Shown: positions 40,563 through 51,279 of the stretch, piece by piece
Layout: each line of letters begins with the position of its first letter
Numbering within the stretch: the stretch's first letter is position 1
DNA from: Streptomyces reniochalinae
GTDB taxonomy: Bacteria > Actinomycetota > Actinomycetes > Streptomycetales > Streptomycetaceae
DNA length: 64,000 nt
Direction of reading: 5' to 3'
Assembly (NCBI RefSeq): GCF_003323735.1
Contig: NZ_QOIM01000033.1
Span: 223,483 to 287,482 of the forward strand
Notes under the pieces: model-generated
The model's database searches: none
Seen by the model: only the letters and a program-made list of their open reading frames with translations
Told to the model about the DNA's origin: nothing
Translations under genes and position numbers: made by a program

Positions 40563-41848
40563 TCACAGCTTCGGGGCAATCTCTTCGTTCCAGATGCGCT
40601 CCCGGTCCTCCTGGGCCATGTGGCAGGCGGACAGGTGCCCGGGCTTCACCTCGGTCAGCTCGGGCCGCGTGGTGCGGGTGATGCCGCCCTTGGGAACGTC
40701 CGCGTAGGGGCAGCGCGGGTTGAAGGCGCAGCCCTCGGGCACGTTGATGAGGCTGGGCGGCGACCCCTTGACGGGGATGAGGCGGTCGGTCCTGTCCCGG
40801 TCGATGCGCGGCATGGAGCCGAGCAGCCCCCAGGTGTAGGGGTGCTGCGGCTCGTAGAAGACCTGCTCGGCGGCGCCGTACTCCACGCACCGGCCGCCGT
40901 ACATCACGAGGATGTCGTCGGAGAGTTCGGCGACGACGCCCAGGTCGTGGGTGATGATGATGACGGCGGAGCCGAACTCCTTCTGCAGGTCCCGTATCAG
41001 GTCGAGGATCTGCGCCTGGACGGTGACGTCGAGTGCCGTGGTCGGCTCGTCGGCGATCAGCAGTTCGGGGTTGTTGACCAGCGCCATGGCGATCATGGCG
41101 CGCTGGCGCATGCCGCCGGAGAACTCGTGCGGGTAGCTGTCGATCCGCTTGCGCGGCTCGGGGATGCCGACCCGGTCGAGGAGCTCGATGGCACGCTTGC
41201 GCGCGGTCTTCTTGTCGACGGCGTGGTGGACGCGGTACGCCTCCACGATCTGGTGGCCGACGGTGAAGAAGGGGTGCAGCGCCGAGAGCGGGTCCTGGAA
41301 GATCATGGAGATCTCGCGGCCGCGGAGCTTGCGCACGCTGTCGGGGTCCGCGGTGAGCAGTTCCTGGCCGTTCAGCCAGATCTCCCCTGACAGGTGGGGG
41401 CGCTGCCTGCCGTACTGGCCGACGGTGTGCAGCCCCATGATGCCGAGCGAGGTGACGGACTTGCCTGACCCCGACTCGCCGACGATACCGAGGGTCTTGC
41501 CCTTCTCCAGCGTGAAGGAGAGGCCGTCGACGGACTTGACGAGGCCGTCCTGGGTGGGGAAGTGCACCCGCAGATCGCGGACTTCGAGGAACGCGGTGGG
41601 CGGTTCCTTGCTCAGCACGGGCTCGCCCGGCGCGGTGCCCGAACCCGTCAGGTCCGAGGCGGCGGCGTCCGCTGCGGCGCCGTCGACGGGCTTCGGCAGG
41701 GGCGTCTCGGACGTGGTGACCTCGGTCCGCAGCGCCTGAGCCTTCTCGTCCTCCTGGGACGCGGCAGACGCGGAAGACGCAGACGCCTCGGGGGTCCCGG
41801 AGGGCTCAGCGGACTCGGGGGACTTGCGGGACTTGTGCTCGTGGTCGG

Positions 41849-41852
<4 letters not shown>
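40563..41852 (-). CDS. Oligopeptide ABC transporter ATP-binding protein (OppD/DppD type)
   Basis: 429 residues. The first 85 are a Ser/Ala/Glu-rich extension before the ATPase, longer than usual. Walker [70 protein letters not shown] and a C-terminal Cys cluster ([12 protein letters not shown]) are intact. ATG 41852 overlaps the permease stop (ATGA), showing translational coupling. Confidence 0.95.
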
Positions 41853-42847
<995 letters not shown>

Positions 42848-42855
42848 TGCTCTCC

Positions 42856-42873
42856 GGCCGCCCTTCGGCGGCC
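42856..42873. terminator. Hairpin between binding-protein and permease genes, possible attenuator
   Basis: Seven-bp GC stem (42856-42862 with 42867-42873) and a CTTC loop, with more GC-rich pairing down to 42940. Partial termination here would make more binding protein than membrane subunits, as in many ABC operons. Confidence 0.5.
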
Positions 42874-42998
42874 CGGCCCGCTCCCGGTCAGGGAGCCGGC
42901 GGCCGGGCCGCCGCGGCGGCCTTCACCTGCCCTTCGTGCCAGCGGCGGGTGGCGCCGTCAGATGGTGATGTCGGTGGCGGTCACAGCGACCGTGCGGG

Positions 42999-44750
42999 TC
43001 ACTTGACGCCGATGGACGCGAAGTCGTACCAACCGCTGAAGGAGTCGGCCGCGTAGACGTTGGTGAGCCGCTCGGAGCGCCACTGGACGACCTTCAGGTA
43101 GGTCAGCGGCAGGTAGTGGGCGCCCGCCATGACCTGCTTGTTGACCTCGGCGTACCGCTCGGCGGACTTCTCCGGGTCGAGCTCGGCGATGGCCTCTTCG
43201 AGCCCCTTGTCGATCTTCGGGTCGTCGATCAGGCCGTAGTTGTTGTTGCCGTTGTCACGGATCTTGGAGCTGTGCCACAGCTCGATGCCGTACCCCTGAC
43301 CGCTGGGGAAGTCCGGACCCCAGCCGTAGAGGATCATCCCGTAGCCCTTCTTCTTCACGTTCGCCGGGTTACCGACGATCGAGGGGCCCTGGGAGCCGTC
43401 GAACTGGTCGATCTCGACCTTGATGCCGACCTTCTTGAGCGACGCCTGGATCGACTCCGCCGACTTCACGTCCGCCGCGTCGGTGTTGCGCACGGCCAGG
43501 GTGGTGCTGAAGCCGTTCGGCTTGCCGCACTTCTTGAGCTCTTCCTTGGCCTTGGCGACGTTCGCCCCACCGTCGTTCTTGCGGATGCCGTACTGGTCGT
43601 CGCTCGCGTCGTGACCGGGGACGACGGGCGGGAGCATGTTGACGGCGAGATCGCCACCGCCGGTCGGACCACCGCGGGCGGTCTGCACCGACTTGTGGTC
43701 CGTGCCGTAGATGGCGGCCTTGCGGCAGTGGACGTTGTCGAAGGGCTTCACGCTCTGCGGGAAGGCCACGTAGGAGATGAACCCGGTCTGCGGGTTGTCG
43801 ACGTTGCCCTTGTGCTCCTTGAGGGCCTTCTGCCGGCCCGCGACGTCCATGCCGCGCTGGTTGAGGTCGAGGTCCGCGTCCCCGTTGAGCAGCCGCTTGT
43901 CGCGCTCGTTGGGGTTGGTCAGCAGCGTCACCTTGACCTGGTCGGGCAGCGCCTTGCGCAGCGGGTCCGACTTGCTGTCCCAGTGCTTGTTGCGCACCAG
44001 CAGCAGCGACTTGTTCGGCGTGTACGACTTGAACTTGTACGGGCCCGAGGAGAACGGGTGCAGGGTGTACTTGGACTTTGTGTCCTTGTCCTTGCGCACC
44101 GGCGAGTTGGTCGGCATCGCCAGCATCTGCTCGAAGTCACCGTTGGGCTTCGGCAGGTGGAACTCGATCGTCTTCTCGTCGGGGGTCTTGATGCCCTCGA
44201 ACTCGCTCTTCTCCTCGTACGGGCCCTTCCACTTGCCGCCCGGGTCCAGGACGTCCTTGATGTAGGTGGGGCCGCCCGAGAGGGTCTTCTGCGCCCACTG
44301 GCGCTCGATCCCGTACTTGACGTCCTGGGAGGTGATCGGCTTGCCGTCCTCCCACTTCAGGCCGTCTTTCAGGGTGTACTTGTAGACCTTGCCGTCGTCG
44401 GATATCTGCGCCTTGTCGGTGGCCAGGTCCGGTTGCAGGTCCACGCTCTTCTTGCCCGGCTTGGGGCTGTAGCTCACCAGCTGGCGGGCGTAGTAGCGGG
44501 CGAAGTCGAACACGAAGCCGTAGTACATACGGGAGGTGTCCCAGGAGTCGGCGTCCTGGACGCCCACGAACTTCAGGGTCCCGCCCTTCTTGTTCGAGGC
44601 GTTGGCGACCTTGTTGACGCCCGAGTTGTAGTCGCCGCCGCCCTCGCTGTCGCCGTTGCCGCCGCCGCAGGCCGAGGTGGCCAGCAGCGTCGCGGCGGCG
44701 ACGGCCGACACCGCGGCCAGTCGGCGCCTCGATGTGCGTAGGGTTGTCAC
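42999..44750 (-). CDS. ABC transporter peptide-binding lipoprotein, family 5
   Basis: 583 residues. A basic start (TTLRTSRRRLAAVSA) leads to the lipobox LLATSAC, so the protein is membrane-anchored. Family 5 landmarks are LKDGLKWEDGKPITSQDVKYGIE, YTLHPFSSGPYKF and GWGPDFPSGQGYGIELWHSS. The start GTG 44750 has GGAGG nine bases upstream. Second gene of the operon, after the OppC-like permease. The peptide specificity is unknown. Confidence 0.94.
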   Translation of the reverse strand: MTTLRTSRRRLAAVSAVAAATLLATSACGGGNGDSEGGGDYNSGVNKVANASNKKGGTLKFVGVQDADSWDTSRMYYGFVFDFARYYARQLVSYSPKPGKKSVDLQPDLATDKAQISDDGKVYKYTLKDGLKWEDGKPITSQDVKYGIERQWAQKTLSGGPTYIKDVLDPGGKWKGPYEEKSEFEGIKTPDEKTIEFHLPKPNGDFEQMLAMPTNSPVRKDKDTKSKYTLHPFSSGPYKFKSYTPNKSLLLVRNKHWDSKSDPLRKALPDQVKVTLLTNPNERDKRLLNGDADLDLNQRGMDVAGRQKALKEHKGNVDNPQTGFISYVAFPQSVKPFDNVHCRKAAIYGTDHKSVQTARGGPTGGGDLAVNMLPPVVPGHDASDDQYGIRKNDGGANVAKAKEELKKCGKPNGFSTTLAVRNTDAADVKSAESIQASLKKVGIKVEIDQFDGSQGPSIVGNPANVKKKGYGMILYGWGPDFPSGQGYGIELWHSSKIRDNGNNNYGLIDDPKIDKGLEEAIAELDPEKSAERYAEVNKQVMAGAHYLPLTYLKVVQWRSERLTNVYAADSFSGWYDFASIGVK

Positions 44751-44818
44751 GTCTCGCAACCTCCGTGGTAGGTCACGGCCCGCACGAGCTGGGCGGGGCC
44801 GGGGTCTGTAATGGGGAG

Positions 44819-45817
44819 TCAACGGGTCCCCTTCGGGTCCAGTGCGTCGCGTACGCCGTCGCCGAAGAGGTTGAAGGCGAGCACGGTGATGAAGATGGCG
44901 ACACCTGGGATGATCATGTACATCGGGTCCGACTCGTAGTACGTCACGGCGTCGGAGAGCATGGAACCCCAGGAAGCGGTGGGCGGCTTGACGCCCACAC
45001 CGAGGAAGCTGAGCGCGGCCTCGGTGAGGATGTTGGTCGGGATCATCAGCGTCATGTAGACGGTGATCGGGGCGACCAGGTTGGGCAGCAGTTCCTTGCC
45101 GATGATGTAACCCCGCCCCGCACCCAGGCTGCGGGCCGCCTCGATGTACTCCCGCTCCCGCAGCGAAAGCACCTGGCCGCGGACGATGCGGCCGATGTAG
45201 GGCCAGCCGAAGAAGCCGATGACCAGGATCATCAGCAGCAGCCGCACCCCGGTGCCCGTCAGTCCGAGCAGGTCGTTGGGCATCACGGAGATCAGGGAGA
45301 TGATGAACAGCAGCTGCGGGAAGGCCAGCAGCATGTCCATCACGCGGCTGATCAGCGCGTCCAGCCAGCCGCCGAAGTAGCCGGCGAGCGTGCCCAGGAT
45401 GGTGCCGAAGATGACGGCGACGACCGCGGAGAGGAAGCCGACGAGGATCGAGACGCGGGCGCCGTAGAGGATGCGGGCGAGGATGTCGCGGCCGCTGACC
45501 GGCTCGACGCCCAGCAGGTGCTCGCCCGACATCCCGCCGAGGGCGCCCTTGGGGGTGCTGAAGAGCGGGTCGATCAGGTCCTCGTGGCGCTCGTTCGGCG
45601 ACTGCCCTGTCAGCGCGGTCAGCAGGGGCGCGAAGATGGCGACCAGGATCAGCAGCAGCACGACGGCGCCGCCGATCAGCGCCACCTTGTCGCGCTTGAG
45701 CCGCTCCCACGCGATCCGGCCGAGTGAGCGGCCCTCGATGGCCGCTTCCGTCTTGGTCGGGGCTGGCTCCACGACCGCGGTTCCCGCAGGCGTTTCCTCG
45801 TGCAGTGGTGCCGTCAT
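44819..45817 (-). CDS. Oligopeptide ABC transporter permease (OppC/DppC type)
   Basis: 332 residues. A cytoplasmic N-terminus is followed by the OppC_N segment (RIAWERLKRDKVALIGGAVV) and six membrane helices. The EAA loop is EYIEAARSLGAGRGYIIGKE, and the end reads NLFGDGVRDALDPKGTR. First gene of the operon, an unusual order because the C-type permease precedes the binding protein. Confidence 0.93.
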   Translation of the reverse strand: MTAPLHEETPAGTAVVEPAPTKTEAAIEGRSLGRIAWERLKRDKVALIGGAVVLLLILVAIFAPLLTALTGQSPNERHEDLIDPLFSTPKGALGGMSGEHLLGVEPVSGRDILARILYGARVSILVGFLSAVVAVIFGTILGTLAGYFGGWLDALISRVMDMLLAFPQLLFIISLISVMPNDLLGLTGTGVRLLLMILVIGFFGWPYIGRIVRGQVLSLREREYIEAARSLGAGRGYIIGKELLPNLVAPITVYMTLMIPTNILTEAALSFLGVGVKPPTASWGSMLSDAVTYYESDPMYMIIPGVAIFITVLAFNLFGDGVRDALDPKGTR

Positions 45818-46133
45818 CGCTTTGGAGACCCCTTCTCGACCGGCAGTTGACCAGTCCACGCGCACCGCTGTAGCGGTCGAAACTTGAAGGACTTTCGCAA
45901 GCCGTGACAACCGCCGGACAGTGCGGCGGCCACCGTGTGGCTCATGGCTCGGGAGTCTTCATCGCGGTCACGATCAGTCGCCAGACCTCCTCGTGAAAGG
46001 ATGCGCAACTGTGATGTGACGCGTCATGTTCCGTTATGCGGACGGAAGTTGACGTTAAGCGGTGCCTGACCAGTACTTATGTCCTGATCTGGACGGTCTC
46101 TCGGCAGCGGTTTCCGGGAAAAGGCGGCGCTTT
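45818..46133. promoter_or_regulatory. Upstream region of the oligopeptide transporter operon
   Basis: 316 bases without a supported gene. A perfect inverted repeat TTCCGT-N7-ACGGAA spans 46029-46047 and looks like an operator. Its right half begins the 11-mer GACGGAAGTTG (46041-46051), which also occurs at 1678-1688 upstream of the other binding-protein gene in the same orientation. Confidence 0.4.
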
Positions 46134-46925
46134 TCAGAAAGGCCGCGGATAGCCGTAACCAAAAGCCCCGGCCTGCGGCCCCGGAGCGCCGTATCCCGCG
46201 CGCGGCTGCGCGTCACGGTCGAAGAAGGGGCGCGACTGGCGGCGCAGCCACATCGCCACCGGATCGTAGTCGTCGGCCATCGCCACGCTGGAGACCGGCA
46301 GCCCCTCGGGGACGGCGGCCACCGACTGGGCCATCATCCGCCGCGCCGTCTCCACGGAGGCGGGACTGCTGTCGTACAGCTCCAGCCCGATGGCAAGATA
46401 CGGCACCCCCAGCGCGGGCCGCACCCAGGCGCGGCGCAGCGAGCGGACGGCGGGGGTGAGGTGCGCGTTCTGCGTCAGCAGCGCGTAGAACTGCGGGATC
46501 TCCAAGGTGGGTTCGCCGATGCTCAGCGGCCCGGCCGGCAGTTGGTCGAGGCCGACGGCGACGCGCCGCAGATCCAGCCACGGGATGCCGACACCGCCAC
46601 CGGGAGCGTGCGGATTCAGCCAGATTCCCCAGCGGTCGGGAAAGAGGGCGGCCGCGATGTCCCGCCCGCCGACGACCTCGTGCGCGCGGCTCCAGCCCGA
46701 CGCCGCCAGCTCCTGCGCCGAGGTCACACAGGGCGCGTAGCCGTACCCGGCCACTTCCATGTTGCCGTACTGCGCGTCCGGCGAACCGGCCTGCCCGTTC
46801 CACAGCAGCATCCACAGCCGGCTGCCCGCGAGCGCCTGGAGGAGGGCTTCATAGCTCTCGAAGGTGTCGTACGCCCCCGGCGAGACCCGCCGCAGGAGCT
46901 GATCGACGCTGTCACCCGCGCTCAC
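46134..46925 (-). CDS. SseB-like protein (enhanced serine sensitivity family)
   Basis: About 263 residues with two SseB-type domains: an N-terminal segment (YEALLQALAGSRLWMLLWNG and GRDIAAALFPDRWGIWLNP) and a C-terminal SseB_C segment (RSLRRAWVRPALGVPYLAIG, DYDPVAMWLRRQSRPFFDRD). The E. coli namesake affects serine sensitivity; the mechanism is unknown. The last 20 residues are Gly/Tyr/Pro-rich. GTG 46925 has GGAAGGG eight bases upstream. Confidence 0.8.
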   Translation of the reverse strand: MSAGDSVDQLLRRVSPGAYDTFESYEALLQALAGSRLWMLLWNGQAGSPDAQYGNMEVAGYGYAPCVTSAQELAASGWSRAHEVVGGRDIAAALFPDRWGIWLNPHAPGGGVGIPWLDLRRVAVGLDQLPAGPLSIGEPTLEIPQFYALLTQNAHLTPAVRSLRRAWVRPALGVPYLAIGLELYDSSPASVETARRMMAQSVAAVPEGLPVSSVAMADDYDPVAMWLRRQSRPFFDRDAQPRAGYGAPGPQAGAFGYGYPRPF

Positions 46926-47124
46926 CTGGGCCGCCCTTCCACCACTGACGCCGTCCCTGCCCGTCTCATCGCTCCGCACCGCTATCCAACCAGCTTAAGA
47001 GGGGGGCGGGACATCGGTACTCCTACTCAGCCCGGGCCCGTATCCCGACCCACCCCGGGGTGCGTACTTCTCCGTCAGCCTGCCGGGCCGCGCAGCCCCG
47101 GGTTCCCCGCCTGGGCCGTACGCG

Positions 47125-47922
47125 TCAGACCTGGACCTCGCGGTCGTAGAAGGGGCGGACGCACTGCCGCATCCAGTCCACGACCGGGTCGCTCGCCGCG
47201 TCCAGCAGCACCATCTGCACCGGCCAGCGCACCTGGGCCTGATGCAGCGCCCTGCCCAGCGCCTCGTGCGCCGCCTGCCGCGACTCGGGCTCCAGCAGGT
47301 CGAGTTCTATGCCGACGAACAGCGCCGGATCGTCACCCTCGACGCTGGCGAGCCCTCTGCGCGCCGAGCGTACGGAGGGGAGAGCCGCGAACTCGGCCGA
47401 GGCGGCGGCCAGGAACGCGAGCGGGTCGTCCTGCCAGTCCGGCTCGAACAGCCTCACCCGCGCGCCCCGTGCGACGCCCGCGGCCGCCTGCTCGGTGGGC
47501 GAGTTGGCGCACAGTTCGGCCACCGCCTCGGCGGGCAGCGGCACTCCGACGGTGCCGTCCGGGTTGACCGCGATGCCCACACCGGGCGGAAGGCCGCGCG
47601 CGAACTCCCTCGCCGGGGCGATGGTGAAGCCGACGTGGGCGCCGACGACCTGGAGGAACTGCTCCTCGGAGCTGAAGACCGGCACGTAGACCGAGCCGTC
47701 CAACTCGATGGTGGGCAGGTCCAGTTCCCTGCTCTGGGGGCCGCCGCCCTCCGGCAGCGGGACCCACACGCTGGACCGGCCGAACACCTCCAGCAGCCGT
47801 GCCCCCGCGTGCGGCACCTGGAGCGAGGCGGCGAGGGCTTCCTCCAGCTCGTTGCCGGGCCAGCCGCCGCCGTGCCCTGGCCCGAAGTGCTGCGGCTGCT
47901 GGGGCTGCGAGGGAACTGTCAT
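47125..47922 (-). CDS. SseB-like protein, second copy
   Basis: About 265 residues with the same domain order as its neighbour: NELEEALAASLQVPHAGARL, YVPVFSSEEQFLQVVGAHV, GIAVNPDGTVGVPLPAEAV, then the SseB_C part ending VDWMRQCVRPFYDREV. The start ATG 47922 lies seven bases behind TAGGCT (47935 to 47930), a leaderless layout. The pair stands next to glycine and serine catabolic genes, in keeping with the serine phenotype of the family; that link is inference. Confidence 0.82.
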   Translation of the reverse strand: MTVPSQPQQPQHFGPGHGGGWPGNELEEALAASLQVPHAGARLLEVFGRSSVWVPLPEGGGPQSRELDLPTIELDGSVYVPVFSSEEQFLQVVGAHVGFTIAPAREFARGLPPGVGIAVNPDGTVGVPLPAEAVAELCANSPTEQAAAGVARGARVRLFEPDWQDDPLAFLAAASAEFAALPSVRSARRGLASVEGDDPALFVGIELDLLEPESRQAAHEALGRALHQAQVRWPVQMVLLDAASDPVVDWMRQCVRPFYDREVQV

Positions 47923-47929
47923 GCGCACC

Positions 47930-47935
47930 AGCCTA
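47930..47935 (-). promoter_or_regulatory. Leaderless -10 box of the second SseB-like gene
   Basis: TAGGCT on the minus strand with exactly seven bases to ATG 47922. Confidence 0.5.
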
Positions 47936-48163
47936 TCCATGGCCCGCGCACCGCCAGGGGGCCCGGGCGGTGCGTACGGGGCGGGGCGGCGATGCGCGCC
48001 GGGACACGCGCGGTGAAGCCCTGGGTCCGGGGCGCGGCGGACCGCTTTGCGAGGGGCCGGGTGACACGTACGGCGACGCTCCGGTTGCGTTCCGTGGAGA
48101 GCGGTCGAAAAGTGGAGAACGTCCCACTACGTGCCAACCGGCACGCTGACTGGAGGAAAGCAC

Positions 48164-48643
48164 ATGCGCGTGAACAGGATCACCGCCGCGGCCGTCACCG
48201 TCTCCCTGGCCGGCTCGCTCGCCATCGGCGCGGCGGGCGCCGCGTCCGCCGCGCCCGCCGACCACTCCCCGGGGCACACGGCGGGCGCCCAGGCCAAGCC
48301 CGGCCCCTCGGAGGACCCGGACTCCCAGGACCAGCAGGACGCGACGGCCAAGCCCACCAAGCCGCAGCAGAACCCCTCCGACCAGGACAAGCCCGCGCAG
48401 CCGCTGTTCCCCCAGGAGCAGCAGAAGCCGAACCAGCCCACCGAGGAGCAGGCGCCCGGCAAGCAGACCGGGAAGCCTGGCAAGCCCGGGCAGCCGGAGC
48501 AGGCTCCCCAGGAGGCCACGAAGCCGCAGGCCCCCGCCGAGCAGGCCCCGGGCAAGCCGGCTGCCGAGGCCGCCAAGCCCGGTGCCGAGAACGCGGCACC
48601 CGGACAGGCCCAGCAGCCCCTCACCCCCGAACAGGGCCGCTGA
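48164..48643 (+). CDS. Secreted Pro/Gln/Lys-rich low-complexity protein
   Basis: 159 residues. A Sec signal peptide (RITAAAVTVSLAGSLAIGAA) with a cleavage site near AGAASAAPA is followed by a wholly disordered chain of Pro, Gln, Lys, Glu and Ala with repeated EQAPGK and KPGKPG pieces. There is no LPxTG or anchoring helix. GGAGG lies seven bases before ATG 48164. It may be a cell-wall or spore-coat spacer, which is a guess. Confidence 0.75.
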   Translation: MRVNRITAAAVTVSLAGSLAIGAAGAASAAPADHSPGHTAGAQAKPGPSEDPDSQDQQDATAKPTKPQQNPSDQDKPAQPLFPQEQQKPNQPTEEQAPGKQTGKPGKPGQPEQAPQEATKPQAPAEQAPGKPAAEAAKPGAENAAPGQAQQPLTPEQGR

Positions 48644-48802
48644 GCCGCAGCCGCGCGCCGGAGCCGTCCGGCTGCTCGGGCATGTCCCCCGTTCGCGGGC
48701 CCGCCCCCCTCCCCCGGGTGGCGGGCCCGCGGACGTTTCCCCGGCCCGCGGACGTTTCCCCGGCCCGCGGACTTTCCGCTGCCGTTGGCGGCCCTGACAG
48801 AA

Positions 48803-49666
48803 CTACGCGGGGGCCGGCCCGGCGGCCGGCGCCGGCCGCGAAGCCGGAACGGGCCGCGGCGCCGGCCGCAGGTGCGCCGTGACGGACAGCGGGGCGGCGG
48901 CCGGCAGCGGCGAGAAGGAGACCGCACGCAGCGCCTGGGCCGCGCGCCGGTCCAGCAGGACCGACGAGGCGCAGCCGCGCGGCAGCCGCCCGTCCTCGGC
49001 GGCGGCCCGCAGCCTGCGCACGGCGCGCAGATGGCGGCGGAAGGCGTAGCCGGACACGCCGCGGCCGCGTGCCGCCTGCCCGGCCAGCGCGTCCCGCGGC
49101 GAGACGTCGAGCAGCAGCAGGTGGAGCGCCCTGCCCCGCCGCAGCGCGTCCCTGGCGAGCCAGCGGCGCACCCAGGTCTGCGTGCCGCAGTCGTGCACCA
49201 CCACGGAGGCGCCGGAGGCCAGTGCCGCGCGCAGCCCCGCGTAGTGCGCCACTCGGACGAGGGGCCGGTAGAGGCCGTAGGGCAGCCAGTCGGGCAGCCG
49301 GCGCTCCCAGCGCTCGCGGGTGTCCTGGGAGTCGACGCGGACCACTTCGGGGCACTGCGCCACCGCTGCCCGCATCAGCGTGGATTTCCCACCGCCCGGC
49401 AGTCCTGAGACGACGACGACGTCCCCGGCGCGGTAGCGCAGGGTGCGGGGTGCGGCGCTGGCGCGCAGGTCGTGGCGGAGGGGGGTGCGGGCACCCCGGC
49501 ACGGGCGGGTCCGGGCTGTCCCGACTGCCCCGGTGCCTCCGGAGGGCCCGGGCGTCCCTCTCCGTACGGACGCCCGCGCGGCCGGACGCGGTGCCGTGCG
49601 CGGGGCCGCGTCCTTCCACCCCACTCCCGTCGTCGGTGTCGCCTCAGCGCCGCACAGGCTGCCCAC
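48803..49666 (-). CDS. P-loop kinase-like AAA protein
   Basis: 287 residues. After about 75 residues of Ala/Pro/Arg-rich leader, a zeta-toxin/polynucleotide-kinase-like fold begins: VVVVSGLPGGGKSTLMRAA (Walker A), VVRVDSQDTRERWER, VVVHDCGTQTWVRRWLARDA, LHLLLLDVSPRDALAGQAAR (lid region). The C-terminal 30 residues are Pro/Ala-rich. Such proteins phosphorylate small molecules or RNA ends; the substrate is unknown. GTG 49666 is the likely start but the leader makes it uncertain. Confidence 0.7.
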   Translation of the reverse strand: MGSLCGAEATPTTGVGWKDAAPRTAPRPAARASVRRGTPGPSGGTGAVGTARTRPCRGARTPLRHDLRASAAPRTLRYRAGDVVVVSGLPGGGKSTLMRAAVAQCPEVVRVDSQDTRERWERRLPDWLPYGLYRPLVRVAHYAGLRAALASGASVVVHDCGTQTWVRRWLARDALRRGRALHLLLLDVSPRDALAGQAARGRGVSGYAFRRHLRAVRRLRAAAEDGRLPRGCASSVLLDRRAAQALRAVSFSPLPAAAPLSVTAHLRPAPRPVPASRPAPAAGPAPA

Positions 49667-49826
49667 AGCTCTCCCCTCCCCGAGGTGGCGGCCCGGCCGC
49701 CACTCCTGCCAAGTGTAAAGAAAAGGTAATGCGATTCAAGGTGAACAGCTCCCACTCAGGGGCAGCCAGAGCCCGCTCACCCGTGCGATGATGTGCGGAC
49801 CAACTGCATACCGGCCGTTTGAACCC

Positions 49827-50112
49827 GCGCGGGAGAGTCCCCGGCGAGCAGGGCGCGAACCCGCGAGCAGGGCATCCCCAAGGCCCGCGAGCGGGACGCG
49901 ACACCGCACGCCAGGGCGCCGAAGGAGCAAGATCCTCCCTTGAATCTCTCAGGCCCCGTTACCGTGCGGGCGAGGCAGATCTGAAAAGCGGACCACCGTC
50001 TCTCATGCTCTGCGCGGGCCGGTGGTTCCACCCAAGGTGCAAGCCGCACCCCCGTCCTTTGGCGGGGCTGTCGGCGAACCTCTCAGGTTCCGATGACAGA
50101 TGGGGAGGACAT
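49827..50112 (+). ncRNA. Tandem glycine riboswitch (gcvT type)
   Basis: Two glycine aptamers lie in series before gcvT. Aptamer 1 (about 49827-49988) shows GGGAGAG, then CGCCGAAGGAGCAAGAT near 49917, AATCTCTCAGG near 49943 and GAGGCAGATCTG. Aptamer 2 (about 49990-50112) repeats the core with CACCCAAGGTGCAAGCC, GAACCTCTCAGG and GACAGATGGGGAGG. The class senses glycine and turns on the glycine cleavage genes when glycine is abundant. The expression platform should lie between 50105 and the gcvT ATG at 50149. Confidence 0.92.
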
Positions 50113-50148
50113 CCGCGTCACACCCCTCTCCGGGACCTGGGAGCCTGA

Positions 50149-51279
50149 ATGACCGACCCATCGGCCACCCGCACGACCGCGCTGGACGCCACGCACCGTG
50201 CCCTGGGCGCCACCATGACCGACTTCGCCGGCTGGGACATGCCGCTGCGCTACGGCAGCGAGCGCGAGGAGCACCTCGCCGTGCGCTCCACCGCGGGGCT
50301 CTTCGACCTCTCGCACATGGGCGAGATCACCCTCACCGGGCCGCAGGCCGCGCAGCTGCTGGACTTCGCGCTGGTCGGCAACCTCTCGAAGCTGGCTGTG
50401 GGCCGTGCCCGCTACACCATGATCTGCGACGAGGACGGCGGCATCCTCGACGACCTGATCGTCTACCGGCTGGACGACCAGGAGTACCTGGTCGTCGCGA
50501 ACGCGGCGAACGCGCAGACGGTGCTGGACGCGCTGCGCGAGCGGCAGGACGGTTTCGGCGCCGAGGTGCGCGACGACCGCGACGGCTACGCCCTCATCGC
50601 CGTCCAGGGCCCGGCCGCCGCCGGCATCCTCAAGCAGCTGACGGCCTACGACGTCGACGGCCTGCGCTACTACGCGGGCGAACGCGACATCGTGGCGGAC
50701 AAGCCCGCGCTCATCGCCCGTACGGGGTACACGGGTGAGGACGGTTTCGAGCTGTTCGTCGCTCCCGAGGACGCCGTGGCCGTGTGGGAGGCGCTCACCG
50801 CGGCAGGCGAGGACGCGGGCCTGGTGCCGTGCGGGCTCAGCTGCCGCGACACGCTGCGCCTGGAAGCGGGTATGCCGCTGTACGGGCACGAGCTGTCCAC
50901 GTCCCTGACGCCCTTCGACGCGGGCCTCGGCAGGATCGTCAAGTTCGAGAAGACCACCAACGAGGGGCGTTTCGTGGGCCGGGACGCGCTGGCCGAGGCC
51001 GCGCGGAAGGCCGAGGAGGCACCGCCGCGGAAGCTGGTGGGACTCGTCGCCGAGGGCCGGCGGGTGCCGCGCGCCGGCTACCCGGTGGTCGCCTCCGACG
51101 GTTCCGTCGTGGGCGAGGTCACCTCAGGGGCGCCGTCGCCGACGCTGGGCAAGCCGATCGCGATGGCGTACGTGGACACGGCGGTCGCGGCGCCGGGCAC
51201 GGAGGGCGTGGCCGTCGACATCCGCGGCTCCCACGAACCGTACGAGGTCGTCGCGCTGCCCTTCTACAAGCGGGGCTAG
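50149..51279 (+). CDS. gcvT: Glycine cleavage system T protein (aminomethyltransferase)
   Basis: 376 residues. T protein takes the aminomethyl group from lipoyl-GcvH, releases ammonia and forms methylene-tetrahydrofolate. Landmarks: DFAGWDMPLRYGSEREEHLAVR, GLFDLSHMGEI, RYTMICDEDGGILDDLIVYR, ARTGYTGEDGFELF and LEAGMPLYGHEL. The catalytic Asp sits in the LETD-equivalent region. ATG 50149 has GGGAG upstream. The glycine riboswitch controls it. The P protein gene (gcvP) is not in this window. Confidence 0.96.
   Translation: MTDPSATRTTALDATHRALGATMTDFAGWDMPLRYGSEREEHLAVRSTAGLFDLSHMGEITLTGPQAAQLLDFALVGNLSKLAVGRARYTMICDEDGGILDDLIVYRLDDQEYLVVANAANAQTVLDALRERQDGFGAEVRDDRDGYALIAVQGPAAAGILKQLTAYDVDGLRYYAGERDIVADKPALIARTGYTGEDGFELFVAPEDAVAVWEALTAAGEDAGLVPCGLSCRDTLRLEAGMPLYGHELSTSLTPFDAGLGRIVKFEKTTNEGRFVGRDALAEAARKAEEAPPRKLVGLVAEGRRVPRAGYPVVASDGSVVGEVTSGAPSPTLGKPIAMAYVDTAVAAPGTEGVAVDIRGSHEPYEVVALPFYKRG

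Noticed and set aside
42848..42998. Possible continuation of coding between binding protein and permease
   Set aside because: The stretch is GC hairpins only; the binding protein ends with a normal family C-terminus and the permease begins normally.
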